Assembly: GCF_013408535.1 (NCBI RefSeq)
Contig: NZ_JACBZA010000001.1
Span: 5,602,850 to 5,666,849, forward strand
Direction: 5' to 3'
DNA from: Actinopolymorpha cephalotaxi
GTDB lineage: Bacteria; Actinomycetota; Actinomycetes; Propionibacteriales; Actinopolymorphaceae
DNA: 64,000 nucleotides
Positions 1 to 7,729 of this stretch are shown here, piece by piece. Each line of letters begins with the position of its first letter. Position 1 is the stretch's first letter. Under the pieces are notes generated by a model. The model had not been told where the DNA came from, ran no database searches, and saw nothing but the letters and a program-made list of their open reading frames with translations. Both the position numbers and the translations under genes were made by a program.

Positions 1-1
1 C

Positions 2-922
2 ACGTGGGGCTTCGACGGTTCGAGCACCAACCAGGCCACGGGTAACTTCTCGGACCTCGTACTCAGGCCGGTCTCCGCCTACCCGGATCCGATCCGCGGC
101 GGCAGCGCGGTTCTCGTACTCTGCGAGGTCTTCACCGTCGACGACAGGCCGCACCGCTCCAACACCCGGTCGCTGCTACGTCCAGTCGCCGAGCAGTTCG
201 CGGACCAGGAGCCGCTGTTCGGCATCGAGCAGGAGTACACCTTCTTCCAGGGCCCCCGGCCACTCGGTTTCCCCGAGGCCGGCTACCCGGCTCCGCAGGG
301 CGGCTACTACTGCGGTGTCGGTGCGGATGAGATCTTCGGCCGGGAGATCGTCGAGAAGCACCTCGACAACTGCCTCGCCGCCGGGCTGACCATCTCCGGC
401 ATCAATGCCGAGGTCATGCCCGGTCAGTGGGAGTTCCAGGTCGGCCCGCTGAACCCGCTGGACGTCGCGGACCAGTTGTGGATCGCGCGGTGGCTGCTCT
501 ACCGCACCGCCGAGGACTTCGGTGTCTCCGCCAGCCTGGATCCCAAGCCTGCCGAGGGAGACTGGAACGGCGCGGGTGCACACACCAACTTCTCCACCAG
601 GGCGATGCGGTCGGGCTACGACGCGATCATCGAGGCCTGCGAGGCTCTCGGCCGCGACGACAAGCCGCTCGAGCACATCCGGCAGTACGGCGCGGGCATC
701 GAGGCTCGGCTGACCGGCGCCCACGAGACCGCGCCGTGGAACGAGTACAGCTACGGCGTCTCCGACCGCGGTGCCTCGGTCCGCATCCCGTGGCAGGTCG
801 AGGTCGACAAGAAGGGTTACATCGAGGACCGGCGCCCGAACGCGAACGTCGACCCCTACGTCGTCACCCGGCTCATGGTCGACACCTGCTGCACCGCGCT
901 GGACAAGGCGTTCCTGGTCTGA
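2..922 (+). CDS. glnII: Glutamine synthetase, class II (GlnII type), 3' part
   Basis: Makes glutamine from glutamate, ammonia and ATP in the cytoplasm. The frame is open from base 2 and the 5' end lies outside the window, leaving 306 residues of an enzyme usually about 340 long. Visible hallmarks in order are WGFDGSSTNQ, GIEQEYTFF, NAEVMPGQWEFQVG, DWNGAGAHTNFST (ATP and metal site), HETAPWNEYSYG, GASVRIPWQVEV and RRPNANVDPY. These match the eukaryote-like GSII family rather than the larger GlnA type I, which lacks the GAHTN arrangement. Actinobacteria such as Streptomyces and Frankia carry GSII as a second, nitrogen-regulated enzyme. The gene is convergent with the next one, 50 bp away. The identity is secure; only the start is missing. 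Confidence 0.96.
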   Translation, partial: TWGFDGSSTNQATGNFSDLVLRPVSAYPDPIRGGSAVLVLCEVFTVDDRPHRSNTRSLLRPVAEQFADQEPLFGIEQEYTFFQGPRPLGFPEAGYPAPQGGYYCGVGADEIFGREIVEKHLDNCLAAGLTISGINAEVMPGQWEFQVGPLNPLDVADQLWIARWLLYRTAEDFGVSASLDPKPAEGDWNGAGAHTNFSTRAMRSGYDAIIEACEALGRDDKPLEHIRQYGAGIEARLTGAHETAPWNEYSYGVSDRGASVRIPWQVEVDKKGYIEDRRPNANVDPYVVTRLMVDTCCTALDKAFLV

Positions 923-972
923 AGGTACGGACGGCCCGGCGGGGTGACACCGAGGTCGGTCCGCCCCGCTTG

Positions 973-1707
973 TCAGGCGGGTGGAAGCAGGTCGGCGCCG
1001 AGGGCCGTCGGGCACAGGTAGCGTTCGATGTGCTCCACCACGAGTTCGGTTCCGCGCTGGTGGCTGACGTACGGCGGCATGGCCGGGTTGTACATCGCGT
1101 CGGTCAGATCGCGGAGCAGGACCGGCGACAATCCCCAGCGCACCAGGTTTCTCAGCCCGAACGAGCGGCGGAGCACGCACATGTTGGTGTGCACCCCCGC
1201 GAGCAGCACGACGTCGCGCTTCTCCTGCCGGAGCAGGCTGTAGATCTCATCGCCGTCGTCGGAGATGGCGTCGCCGTCCTCGATCGCGATGGCGGGGTGC
1301 TGCCGGGTCCACACCGCCGGCATCGACGTTTCGCCGGTGTCGGAGCCGCCGTCGGAGTCGTCGATGGGAAGCGGAGGTTCGGGCGCGATGGGTGCGGACG
1401 GTGGTGCCACCGCCGGAACGTCAAGCGCCCGTTGACGTGCTGGGTGTCCGGCGTAGAAGTCGAGTGTGTCCGACGGCGCGTGCACGACCAGCACACCCAG
1501 GCTCCGCAGGTGGCGCGCAACCTGGTCGATGACCGGCGCGAGCACCTCGACCCGCTCCGCCGCACCTCGGCTCCAGTGGCGGTCCCAAACGTCGCAGAGC
1601 ACCAGCGCCGCCTGGGCCGCGGGAACCTGCCGAACCGACGTCACCGGCTCACCGTCGTCGCCACGTCGCCTCAGCGTCAGGGACAACACATTCTGCGCAG
1701 GACTCAT
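973..1707 (-). CDS. Isochorismatase-family cysteine hydrolase
   Basis: A 244-residue isochorismatase-fold hydrolase. The N-terminal beta strand with the catalytic Asp is LVLCDVWDRHW, and the nucleophile Cys sits in GVHTNMCVLRRSFG near residue 180, followed by LLRDLTDAMYNP and a conserved C-terminal VVEHIERYLCP. This subgroup, with the 'RQHPAIAIED' and 'SDDGDEIY' segments, is usually of unknown substrate, so isochorismate itself should not be assumed. The ATG at 1707 is preceded by GAGGTGAG, which decides the start; the open frame runs further upstream without a second good ribosome binding site. The catalytic Lys of the triad is not obvious, and an Arg occupies the likely site. Confidence 0.88.
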   Translation of the reverse strand: MSPAQNVLSLTLRRRGDDGEPVTSVRQVPAAQAALVLCDVWDRHWSRGAAERVEVLAPVIDQVARHLRSLGVLVVHAPSDTLDFYAGHPARQRALDVPAVAPPSAPIAPEPPLPIDDSDGGSDTGETSMPAVWTRQHPAIAIEDGDAISDDGDEIYSLLRQEKRDVVLLAGVHTNMCVLRRSFGLRNLVRWGLSPVLLRDLTDAMYNPAMPPYVSHQRGTELVVEHIERYLCPTALGADLLPPA

Positions 1708-1927
1708 TCGCTCACCTCGTCCGTCACCGACGATCCGGGAATCCAGGCATTTACATCGAATAATCGATCTGCCCAGCCTCTTCCGTAGGACGAGCCCGAG
1801 CAAGCCACTTTCGCCGACGATCCGGGTCGCGAGTCCGACCGAACCCATCGCTTCGGACCGTTCCGGTGCGCGATACTCGACGGCACTCGGCGTGCGGCCG
1901 GTCCGGCGAACGGAGAGGCACCAGAAG

Positions 1928-2887
1928 ATGGATCTTGAGTTCAGCGGCGAGATCTGGGAGTGGCGCGGCCCGGCGCCGTACCACTTCGTCACCGTGCCGA
2001 AGGAGGAAAGCCTCTCGTTGCGCGGGTCGCCGGAGGGCGCGAGCTACGGATGGGGCATGCTCCCGGTCCGGGCGCGGATCGCCTCCACCGAGTGGTCGAC
2101 GTCGCTGTGGCCCAAGGACGGCGGCTACGTCGTCCCGCTGAAGGATGCCGTACGCAAACCCCTGGAGCTCGGCCCCGGCGACACCGTGACGATCCGGCTC
2201 TCCACCGTCGACCGGCCGGCCGGTCGACGTCAGCGCAAGGCCGCGGCGCCCCGCAAGCCGACCCCACCCACTGCCCGGCCGACGAATCGGAGGGGCCCTC
2301 AGGTCACCGACGACCAGCTCTCGATCGTCCCCGCGAACGAGGCGTCCTGGCAGGATCTGGAAGCGATCTTCGGGTCGAGCGGAGATTCGTCCAGATGCTG
2401 GTGCCAGCGGTTCAAGATGCTGCCCAGGGAGACGTGGGCAAACCTCGGACCGGAGCGGCTCGCCGCGCGCCTTCGCGAGCAGACCGCCGGCGATCACCCG
2501 GACGCGCCGGCCACGAGCGGGCTGGTCGCCTACCTCGACGGAGAACCCGTCGGCTGGTGCGCGGTCGACCCGCGCTCTGCCAACCCCCGCTTGCTCCGCA
2601 ACGTTCCGGTCCCCTGGGTGGGCCGGAACGAGAACAAGGACGACAACACCGTCTGGGCGGTGACCTGTCTCCTCACCCGTGCCGGCTTCCGCCGCCGTGG
2701 GGTCAGCCGGTCCCTCGCCCGCAGCGCCGTGGACTTCGCCCGGCGACGCGGTGCCCGTGCACTGGAGGCCTATCCCCATCTCAGCGAGCCCAGTCATCTC
2801 GGCACCGCCGCGACGTTCGCCGCCGCGGGCCTGGTCGAGGTGAGCAGACCCACCAAGAACCGCGCCGTCATGCGCGTCGACTTCTGA
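1928..2887 (+). CDS. DUF1905 domain fused to a GNAT N-acetyltransferase
   Basis: A 319-residue two-domain protein. Residues about 1-95 form a DUF1905 barrel (EFSGEIWEWRGPAPYHFV, then TSLWPKDGGYVVPLKDAVRK and the GDTVTI tail). A basic Pro/Arg linker of about 30 residues follows (KAAAPRKPTPPTARPTNRR). Residues about 130-319 form a GNAT domain with a CWCQ motif, an EPVGWCAV strand and the acetyl-CoA loop FRRRGVSRSLARSAV. Domain identities are seen in the sequence; substrates are unknown. The ATG at 1928 follows GAGAGGCACC. The gene is 18 bp upstream of a VOC gene and probably shares its transcript. The two domains usually occur as separate proteins, so this is a natural fusion and not a sequencing artefact, since the frame is continuous. 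Confidence 0.85.
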   Translation: MDLEFSGEIWEWRGPAPYHFVTVPKEESLSLRGSPEGASYGWGMLPVRARIASTEWSTSLWPKDGGYVVPLKDAVRKPLELGPGDTVTIRLSTVDRPAGRRQRKAAAPRKPTPPTARPTNRRGPQVTDDQLSIVPANEASWQDLEAIFGSSGDSSRCWCQRFKMLPRETWANLGPERLAARLREQTAGDHPDAPATSGLVAYLDGEPVGWCAVDPRSANPRLLRNVPVPWVGRNENKDDNTVWAVTCLLTRAGFRRRGVSRSLARSAVDFARRRGARALEAYPHLSEPSHLGTAATFAAAGLVEVSRPTKNRAVMRVDF

Positions 2888-2905
2888 ACGGCGCATACTG
2901 CGGGG

Positions 2906-3265
2906 ATGATCGGACAGCTTGAGAAGACCGTCGTCGACTGTCCCGAACCCCGGGCCCTCGCCGACTTCTACTGCCGGATCCTCGGCATGCGGGTCAACGA
3001 GGACAGCGAGGACTGGGTGGTGATCGGCTCCGAGCCTGGCATGCGGCAGGTGGCGTTCCAGCGGACCGAACAGTGGGTCCCGCCGCGCTGGCCGGACCCG
3101 GACCATCCGCAGCAGATGCACCTGGACGTGCGGGTCGCCGACGCCGATGCGGCCGAGCACCAACTTCTCGCGCTCGGTGCACGTCGTGTGCCGGCCAAGC
3201 GCGAGACGGGCTTCCGGGTCTTCGTCGACCCCGTCGGCCATCCGTTCTGCATCGTCTTCGGCTGA
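2906..3265 (+). CDS. VOC-family (glyoxalase_6-like) protein
   Basis: A 119-residue single vicinal-oxygen-chelate domain. It has the start TVVDCPEPRALADFYCRILG, the central QMHLDVRVAD with the metal-ligand His, and the typical end VFVDPVGHPFCIVFG. Members bind small molecules, including bleomycin-type drugs and methylglyoxal adducts; the substrate here is unknown. It is 18 bp downstream of the DUF1905-GNAT gene and likely co-transcribed. It resembles the VOC gene at 13222 in the shared PPxWP and GHPFC segments, so the two are paralogues. Confidence 0.9.
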   Translation: MIGQLEKTVVDCPEPRALADFYCRILGMRVNEDSEDWVVIGSEPGMRQVAFQRTEQWVPPRWPDPDHPQQMHLDVRVADADAAEHQLLALGARRVPAKRETGFRVFVDPVGHPFCIVFG

Positions 3266-3284
3266 CCGCGTGGGCGAGTCGCAG

Positions 3285-4097
3285 TCAGGTTCTGGCCGCG
3301 AGCCACGCACGATGGAAGGCTGAGTAGCAGGTGTACCTCGCGGTGACCGCTTCCTGCACGACCGCGTACACCGCGTCCGGTCCGCGGAAGGCGCCCCGGT
3401 CCAGTGAGCCGTCCGCCAGGAGGACGAGCACCGTTCGGGCCATCACGTACGCGGTGGTGCGGCCGTCGATCGGCGCGCCGAACGAGAACTCCTCCGGCGC
3501 CATGAACCGGGTGGAGCCGAACATCCGCCCCATGTCGTTGCGGTACGGCCCGAGCCGGTAGGAGTCCAGGTCGACCACGGTGAGTTGGCGCCGGCCGAAG
3601 TCGTACAGCAGAGCACCGTCGTAGAAGTCCCCCGCCACCCAGCCGGCGGCATCCAGCATCCGGTGCAGGTCGAGCAACCCGTCGAGAGCCGCCAGGACCT
3701 CCTCGGCGGGCAGGGCACGGAAACGCTGGAACGCGGTACCGGGATCGTTGCGCCGAGCCGACGGCGTACCGAGGTGGTCACCGTCCCTCCAGTCGTAGAC
3801 GAGAAGCGGGCCGCCCGGCGACTCGATCAGCCCATGGAAGGCCGGCAGGAGCGGGTGCTGAACGGATTCGGCGAGCCAGGCAGCGTTGTGGAGAAGGGCT
3901 GTCCGGCCGCCGAAGTCGAGGTACGGGGTGGTGTCACCCGGATCGCCGGCCGTCTTGACGAAGTACCGCCGGCCGCCCGCGGCCACGCCGTAGGAGACGT
4001 TGCCGGAGTCCTGGGTGTCGGCGCCGAAGCGGGCGAAGATCCCGCCCAGTCGTTCGAGATAGCGGACCGGCACGTCGTCGATCGCGGCGGGAAACAC
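3285..4097 (-). CDS. Protein-kinase-fold protein (degenerate)
   Basis: A 270-residue protein with a kinase-like fold. It has YFVKTAG (the beta3 Lys position), AGDFYDGALLYDF in place of the HRD catalytic loop, VVDLDSYRLGPY in place of DFG, and GSTRFMAPEEF, which resembles the APE segment of Ser/Thr kinases. The usual HRD Asp-Asn pair is altered, so activity is uncertain; it may be a pseudokinase or a small-molecule kinase. It is convergent with the VOC gene 19 bp away. Two 16-bp direct repeats lie just upstream of its start. No membrane segment is seen. Confidence 0.72.
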   Translation of the reverse strand: MFPAAIDDVPVRYLERLGGIFARFGADTQDSGNVSYGVAAGGRRYFVKTAGDPGDTTPYLDFGGRTALLHNAAWLAESVQHPLLPAFHGLIESPGGPLLVYDWRDGDHLGTPSARRNDPGTAFQRFRALPAEEVLAALDGLLDLHRMLDAAGWVAGDFYDGALLYDFGRRQLTVVDLDSYRLGPYRNDMGRMFGSTRFMAPEEFSFGAPIDGRTTAYVMARTVLVLLADGSLDRGAFRGPDAVYAVVQEAVTARYTCYSAFHRAWLAART

Positions 4098-4123
4098 CCC
4101 ACAGACCTTAGCCCTTCCACCGA

Positions 4124-4157
4124 ATCCCCCGTCAGGAAAAGATCCCCCGTCAGGAAA
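4124..4157. repeat. Two 16-bp direct repeats upstream of the kinase-fold gene
   Basis: ATCCCCCGTCAGGAAA occurs at 4124-4139 and again at 4142-4157, exactly 18 bp apart. It lies 26-60 bp upstream of the leftward gene that starts at 4097. An 18-bp offset puts the two copies on nearly opposite DNA faces, so a chance duplication is as likely as a regulator site. Confidence 0.6.
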
Positions 4158-4174
4158 CGGTTGTCACGGGCCTG

Positions 4175-4780
4175 TCAGTCCCGGCACCTGCGGCGGTAGT
4201 AGGCCCAGGTGAGAGCGAGCAGCAGCGGCCCCCACAGCAGAAGGGGCAGGTAACACAGGATGAGCAGAGCTTCCCACCAGCCGTTGACGAACGCGAAACC
4301 CCTTCCTGGTGGGCCGAACACCGTGAGTAGGAAGAAGTTCACCGTCGCGAAGGTCCAGATCGCCGTCAGTGCGATCGCGCCCGTGGCCGCCAGAACCGTT
4401 GCCCCCAAGGGCGGAACGCGCCGGCCGCCGATCACCGGCATCCATCGCGGGAACACCTCGCCCCACGGCCGGACCAGTCCCAGCGACAGCAGGCCCACCC
4501 CCTCCGACAGTGCCGTCAACCCGAGGATGGCAACCGCCTGCCAGCCGGGCACGAATCCGAGCGAGGCGTCCACGCCGGCCGCGTTGCTGATGCCCATCGT
4601 GAGCCCGAAGGCGACGGCCACACGCCACAATCCTGACGGCAGCAGGATGACCGTGATCAGGTGCGCCGTCCGCACGGTCCATCGCGGAGGCCGGCGCCCG
4701 TCCCGCGGGCCGAGGCTTCCCACCTGAAGCCCGAAGCCTCCGCTGGCGGGCACACTCGTCGCAGTACGCATGACGCCCAT
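4175..4780 (-). CDS. Hypothetical multi-pass membrane protein
   Basis: A 201-residue protein that I do not recognise. It has four hydrophobic stretches long enough to span a membrane, at about residues 35-63, 80-103, 124-152 and 166-190. The cytoplasm-facing tail YYRRRCRD is basic. The second half contains the amphipathic 'RPWGEVFPRWMPVIGGRRVPP', written here only as a landmark region near residues 104-124. No catalytic motif is apparent. The spacing to the kinase-fold gene downstream is 77 bp. Confidence 0.72.
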   Translation of the reverse strand: MGVMRTATSVPASGGFGLQVGSLGPRDGRRPPRWTVRTAHLITVILLPSGLWRVAVAFGLTMGISNAAGVDASLGFVPGWQAVAILGLTALSEGVGLLSLGLVRPWGEVFPRWMPVIGGRRVPPLGATVLAATGAIALTAIWTFATVNFFLLTVFGPPGRGFAFVNGWWEALLILCYLPLLLWGPLLLALTWAYYRRRCRD

Positions 4781-4846
4781 CCTGCGCGGACCGGCCGATC
4801 ATTCCGTCGCTCGGTCTCGGGAGATTCCTCCCCCGTACGAGTGACC

Positions 4847-5551
4847 TCATCGGAGTCGTACGCCGGCCAGGAATCGGCATACCACGGCGAGGAACTCCTC
4901 CGGCGCCTCCTTGTGCACGCCGTGGCCGACGGCGACCGTCACCAACTGCGCGGCCGGCAGCCGCGCCGCCATCGCCGCGATCTCCTCCTGGGAGAACGGG
5001 CTCGTGGGACCTCCGGCGACGACCAGCGCGGGCGCAGCGATCTCGGCGAGCCGGTGCCACCAACGCGGATCGGGACGGTTGACCTGTCCGACGATGGCGG
5101 GGCGAACCGGCCAGTCGTACCCGAGTGGCCCGTCCTGCTCGTCCGGCCGTTGCGGTTCGGGGCGATGCTGCGGCAGAGGTGGCGGGGTCTCCACCAGGAC
5201 GAGCGCGCTCACCCGGTCGGGGTGGTCCTGGGCGAGCAGGTAGCAGACGACGCCGCCCATCGAGTGGCCGGCGAGCACCGCCCGGTCCAGGTCGAGTGCG
5301 TCCAGGAAGCCGAGCAGATCGGCTGCCATCAGCTCGAACGAGTAGTCGCCCGGCCAGTCGCTGCGGCCGAACCCGCGGAGGTCGGGTACGAAAACCCGCC
5401 AGTCCCGGGCGAGGCCCGGCACCACCGGATCCCAGCTCGACCCGTCGGACCCGACCCCGTGCAGCAGGACCAGCGGCGGAGCCTCCGGATCACCCACGAC
5501 GCGGTACGCCAGCCGCACCTTCCCGACGTCCACGAACAGGTGTTCAGGCAT
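4847..5551 (-). CDS. Alpha/beta-fold hydrolase
   Basis: A 234-residue cytoplasmic alpha/beta hydrolase. It shows the oxyanion-hole motif LLHGVGSDGSSW, FVPDLRGFGRSDWP, the nucleophile elbow LAGHSMGGVV (Ser near residue 96) and the catalytic His in VAVGHGVHKEAPEEF near the C terminus. The family covers esterases, haloperoxidases and C-C hydrolases; the substrate cannot be assigned. Its start ATG overlaps the end of a 30-codon upstream ORF (5544-5636) by 8 bp, so the two may be translationally coupled. Confidence 0.9.
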   Translation of the reverse strand: MPEHLFVDVGKVRLAYRVVGDPEAPPLVLLHGVGSDGSSWDPVVPGLARDWRVFVPDLRGFGRSDWPGDYSFELMAADLLGFLDALDLDRAVLAGHSMGGVVCYLLAQDHPDRVSALVLVETPPPLPQHRPEPQRPDEQDGPLGYDWPVRPAIVGQVNRPDPRWWHRLAEIAAPALVVAGGPTSPFSQEEIAAMAARLPAAQLVTVAVGHGVHKEAPEEFLAVVCRFLAGVRLR

Positions 5552-5636
5552 GGATGGCCACCAGGATGATGTCGGTGAGGCCGTCGAGAACGGCCGTCCG
5601 CACCTCGGCGTGGGTGGCGCGTGGGGTGTGCTCCAT
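5544..5636 (-). CDS. Candidate 30-residue leader or small protein
   Basis: A short ORF that begins at an ATG preceded by GAGGAGCC and ends 8 bp inside the start of the hydrolase gene. The peptide is hydrophilic at first (MEHTPRATHAEVR) and ends in the hydrophobic GLTDIILVAIHA. The strong ribosome binding site and the overlap suggest real translation and coupling to the hydrolase. With 30 codons, chance remains possible, and no family is recognised. Confidence 0.35.
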   Translation of the reverse strand: MEHTPRATHAEVRTAVLDGLTDIILVAIHA

Positions 5637-5666
5637 CAGGGTGGCTCCTCGGTCAATAGACAAGCG

Positions 5667-5679
5667 CGTTTCGGAAACG
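5667..5679. promoter_or_regulatory. Perfect inverted repeat in a divergent promoter region
   Basis: CGTTTC-G-GAAACG is a perfect 6+1+6 dyad. It lies between the leftward small ORF/hydrolase pair and the rightward APH gene that starts at 5720. Its place in an 83-bp divergent spacer makes an operator plausible; no regulator gene lies beside it. Confidence 0.4.
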
Positions 5680-5719
5680 ACGTTGCGACGGTACGGCGGC
5701 AGAGGGCATCCTCTCGGGC

Positions 5720-6625
5720 GTGCAGATGCATACCGACCAGCTCGCCATCTCGCCCGGCACCGCGTCCGACCTCGTTCGCAGCCAGTTCCCACAGTGGGGT
5801 GACCTGCCCATCCGGCAGATCGTGTCGGCCGGCACCGTCAACGCCATCTTTCGCCTCGGTGACCACGTGACGGCACGGTTCCCGTTGCGGCCGACGGGCG
5901 TCGAGGAGGCACGGCGGTGGCTGGAGGCCGAGGCCGACGCGGCCCGCGAACTGCTGGGGCGTACGCGCTTCCCCACCCCTGAGCCGCTCGGCCTCGGCGA
6001 GCCCGGCTTCGGCTATCCGATGCCGTGGTCGGTCCAGACCTGGGTGCCCGGCGTCACTGCCACCGAGCAGGACCCGGGTGAGTCGGAGGCCTTCGCGCAC
6101 GACCTGGTCGAGTTCATTCGCGACGTACGCACGATCGACGTACGCGGCCGCACGTTCAACGGGTCCGGACGCGGCGGCACGATCGCCGACCACGAGGAAT
6201 GGATCGAGACCTGCCTGCGGGAGAGCGAGCGCCTGCTCGACGTCCCGCGGCTGCGCCGGCTGTGGGCCGGATGGCGGGACCTGCCCCGCGGCGACGACCC
6301 TGACGTGATGAGCCACGGAGACCTCATCCCCGGCAACGTTCTCGTCGCGGACGGGAGGCTGGCCGGTGTACTCGACGTGGGTGGCCTGGGACCCGCCGAC
6401 CCGGCCCTGGAACTGGTCGGCGCGTGGCACCTGCTCGAGGCCGGCCCGCGCCGGATCCTGCGCAGCGAACTCGGCTGCGACGACCTGGAATGGGAACGCG
6501 GCAAGGCGTGGGCGTTCGAACAGGCGATGGGGGTGGTGTGGTACTACGAGCACACCAACCCGGCCATGAGCACGATGGGCCTGCGCACCCTGGCGCACCT
6601 GCTCGACGACTCGCCCACGCCCTGA
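5720..6625 (+). CDS. Aminoglycoside phosphotransferase (APH)-family kinase
   Basis: A 301-residue small-molecule kinase. The N lobe has SAGTVNAIFRLGDHVTARFP. The catalytic loop MSHGDLIPGNVLV lies near residue 196, with Asp and Asn in place. The usual metal-binding DFG/DxG segment reads GVLDVGGLGPADPALEL. MPWSVQTWVPG is shared with a paralogue at 40400. The family phosphorylates antibiotics, sugars or amino alcohols; the substrate is unknown. The start at 5720 lies 40 bp after a perfect dyad. Confidence 0.88.
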   Translation: MQMHTDQLAISPGTASDLVRSQFPQWGDLPIRQIVSAGTVNAIFRLGDHVTARFPLRPTGVEEARRWLEAEADAARELLGRTRFPTPEPLGLGEPGFGYPMPWSVQTWVPGVTATEQDPGESEAFAHDLVEFIRDVRTIDVRGRTFNGSGRGGTIADHEEWIETCLRESERLLDVPRLRRLWAGWRDLPRGDDPDVMSHGDLIPGNVLVADGRLAGVLDVGGLGPADPALELVGAWHLLEAGPRRILRSELGCDDLEWERGKAWAFEQAMGVVWYYEHTNPAMSTMGLRTLAHLLDDSPTP

Positions 6626-6653
6626 CCTCGTTCCATGACCGGCATCCTGACGG

Positions 6654-7532
6654 TCACGCTTGTGGGATCGTTCCCAGAACCTCCCGGCTGTAGTGGCCGG
6701 CGATCTCGTCACTGGTCGTCAGCCAGACGTCGGGGTGGTTCGCGGCGTACTCGAGGGCCTGGTCGAGGTACTTGTGCCGACTCGGCTGCCCGATCACGAA
6801 CGGGTGCAGGGCAAGCGCCATCACCCGGCCGCTGTCGGCCGAGTCCTCGACCAGCTGGTCGAGGTGGTCGGTGAACATCTGCAGGAAGTCCGGCCCGGTG
6901 AAGCCCTTGATGCCGAAGATGCCGAGGTCGTTGAGTTCGACGGTGTACGGCACGCTCAGCATGCCGGGGACGTTGAGCGCGAAGGGCTGGTCGTCGGCCG
7001 TCCAGTCCAGAACGTACTGCAGCCCGAGGTCGGCCAGCAGCCGTGGCGTGGCGAGCGTCTCGGTCAGCGCGGGCCCCATCCAGCCCAGTGGCCTTTGCCC
7101 GGTGGCCTTCTGGATCGTCTCCACGATCTCGGTCAGCTCGGCCAGCTCGGCCTCCGGCTCCAGGTCGGTGTGCAGCACGGAGTTGGTGCGGCCGTGGGCC
7201 AGCCAGGCCCAGTCACGCCTGCGTCCCGCCTCGATGATCTGCGGGTAGTGCTGGGCGACCTCGGAGTTGAGCAGCACGCTGGGGCGAATGCCGTGCCGGT
7301 CCATGGACTCGATCAGCCGCCAGATGCCCACACGTACGCCGTAGTCGCGCCACCCGTAGTTGAGCGCGTCCGGCAGAAGCGTGGACGTGTCCTGGATGAT
7401 GCTGGTGGACGGCTTGTCCAGATGGAAGTGCTCGACGTTCAGGCCTATGTAGAACGCCACCCGCTTCCCGTCCGGCCAGTGGATGGGCGCGCGCTCGGTG
7501 ATCGGTCTGTAGTCGTACAGCGTGTTCTCCAT
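6654..7532 (-). CDS. Polysaccharide deacetylase (PuuE/NodB-like)
   Basis: A 292-residue member of the NodB-homology deacetylase superfamily, closest in feel to the PuuE/allantoinase-like cytoplasmic group. Landmarks are WPDGKRVAFYIGLNVEHF, WRDYGVRVGIWRL, RPSVLLNSEVA, WLAHGRTNS, GWMGPALTET, YVLDWTADDQP and ALHPFVIGQPSR. It probably hydrolyses a C-N bond, either a ureide or an N-acetyl sugar. No signal peptide is seen. GGGAGGA sits just ahead of the chosen ATG; an in-frame ATG further upstream has no such site. A 14-bp perfect palindrome lies 54 bp upstream. Confidence 0.87.
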   Translation of the reverse strand: MENTLYDYRPITERAPIHWPDGKRVAFYIGLNVEHFHLDKPSTSIIQDTSTLLPDALNYGWRDYGVRVGIWRLIESMDRHGIRPSVLLNSEVAQHYPQIIEAGRRRDWAWLAHGRTNSVLHTDLEPEAELAELTEIVETIQKATGQRPLGWMGPALTETLATPRLLADLGLQYVLDWTADDQPFALNVPGMLSVPYTVELNDLGIFGIKGFTGPDFLQMFTDHLDQLVEDSADSGRVMALALHPFVIGQPSRHKYLDQALEYAANHPDVWLTTSDEIAGHYSREVLGTIPQA

Positions 7533-7585
7533 GATGTCCTCCCGTGTCCGCGACGAAGTGGTTGTCACCCAGCTATCGTCAACGT

Positions 7586-7599
7586 TCACACCGGTGTGA
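7586..7599. promoter_or_regulatory. 14-bp perfect palindrome upstream of the deacetylase
   Basis: TCACACCGGTGTGA is fully symmetric and lies 54 bp upstream of the deacetylase start. On the transcribed strand a TTGACC hexamer directly precedes it, so it would overlap the spacer of a promoter. This suggests an operator. The regulator is not encoded nearby. Confidence 0.45.
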
Positions 7600-7729
7600 T
7601 GGTCAAGCGGAAACGGGAAGTCATCCGGATCGGTGAGCTCGGCCACCGCACCACGGATGCAGCGCGGCCGTGCGCGGTCGAAGCCGCGGGCGGGCGGTGC
7701 CCGGCCGGAGGCGGCGCTGTCGGCGTAGG

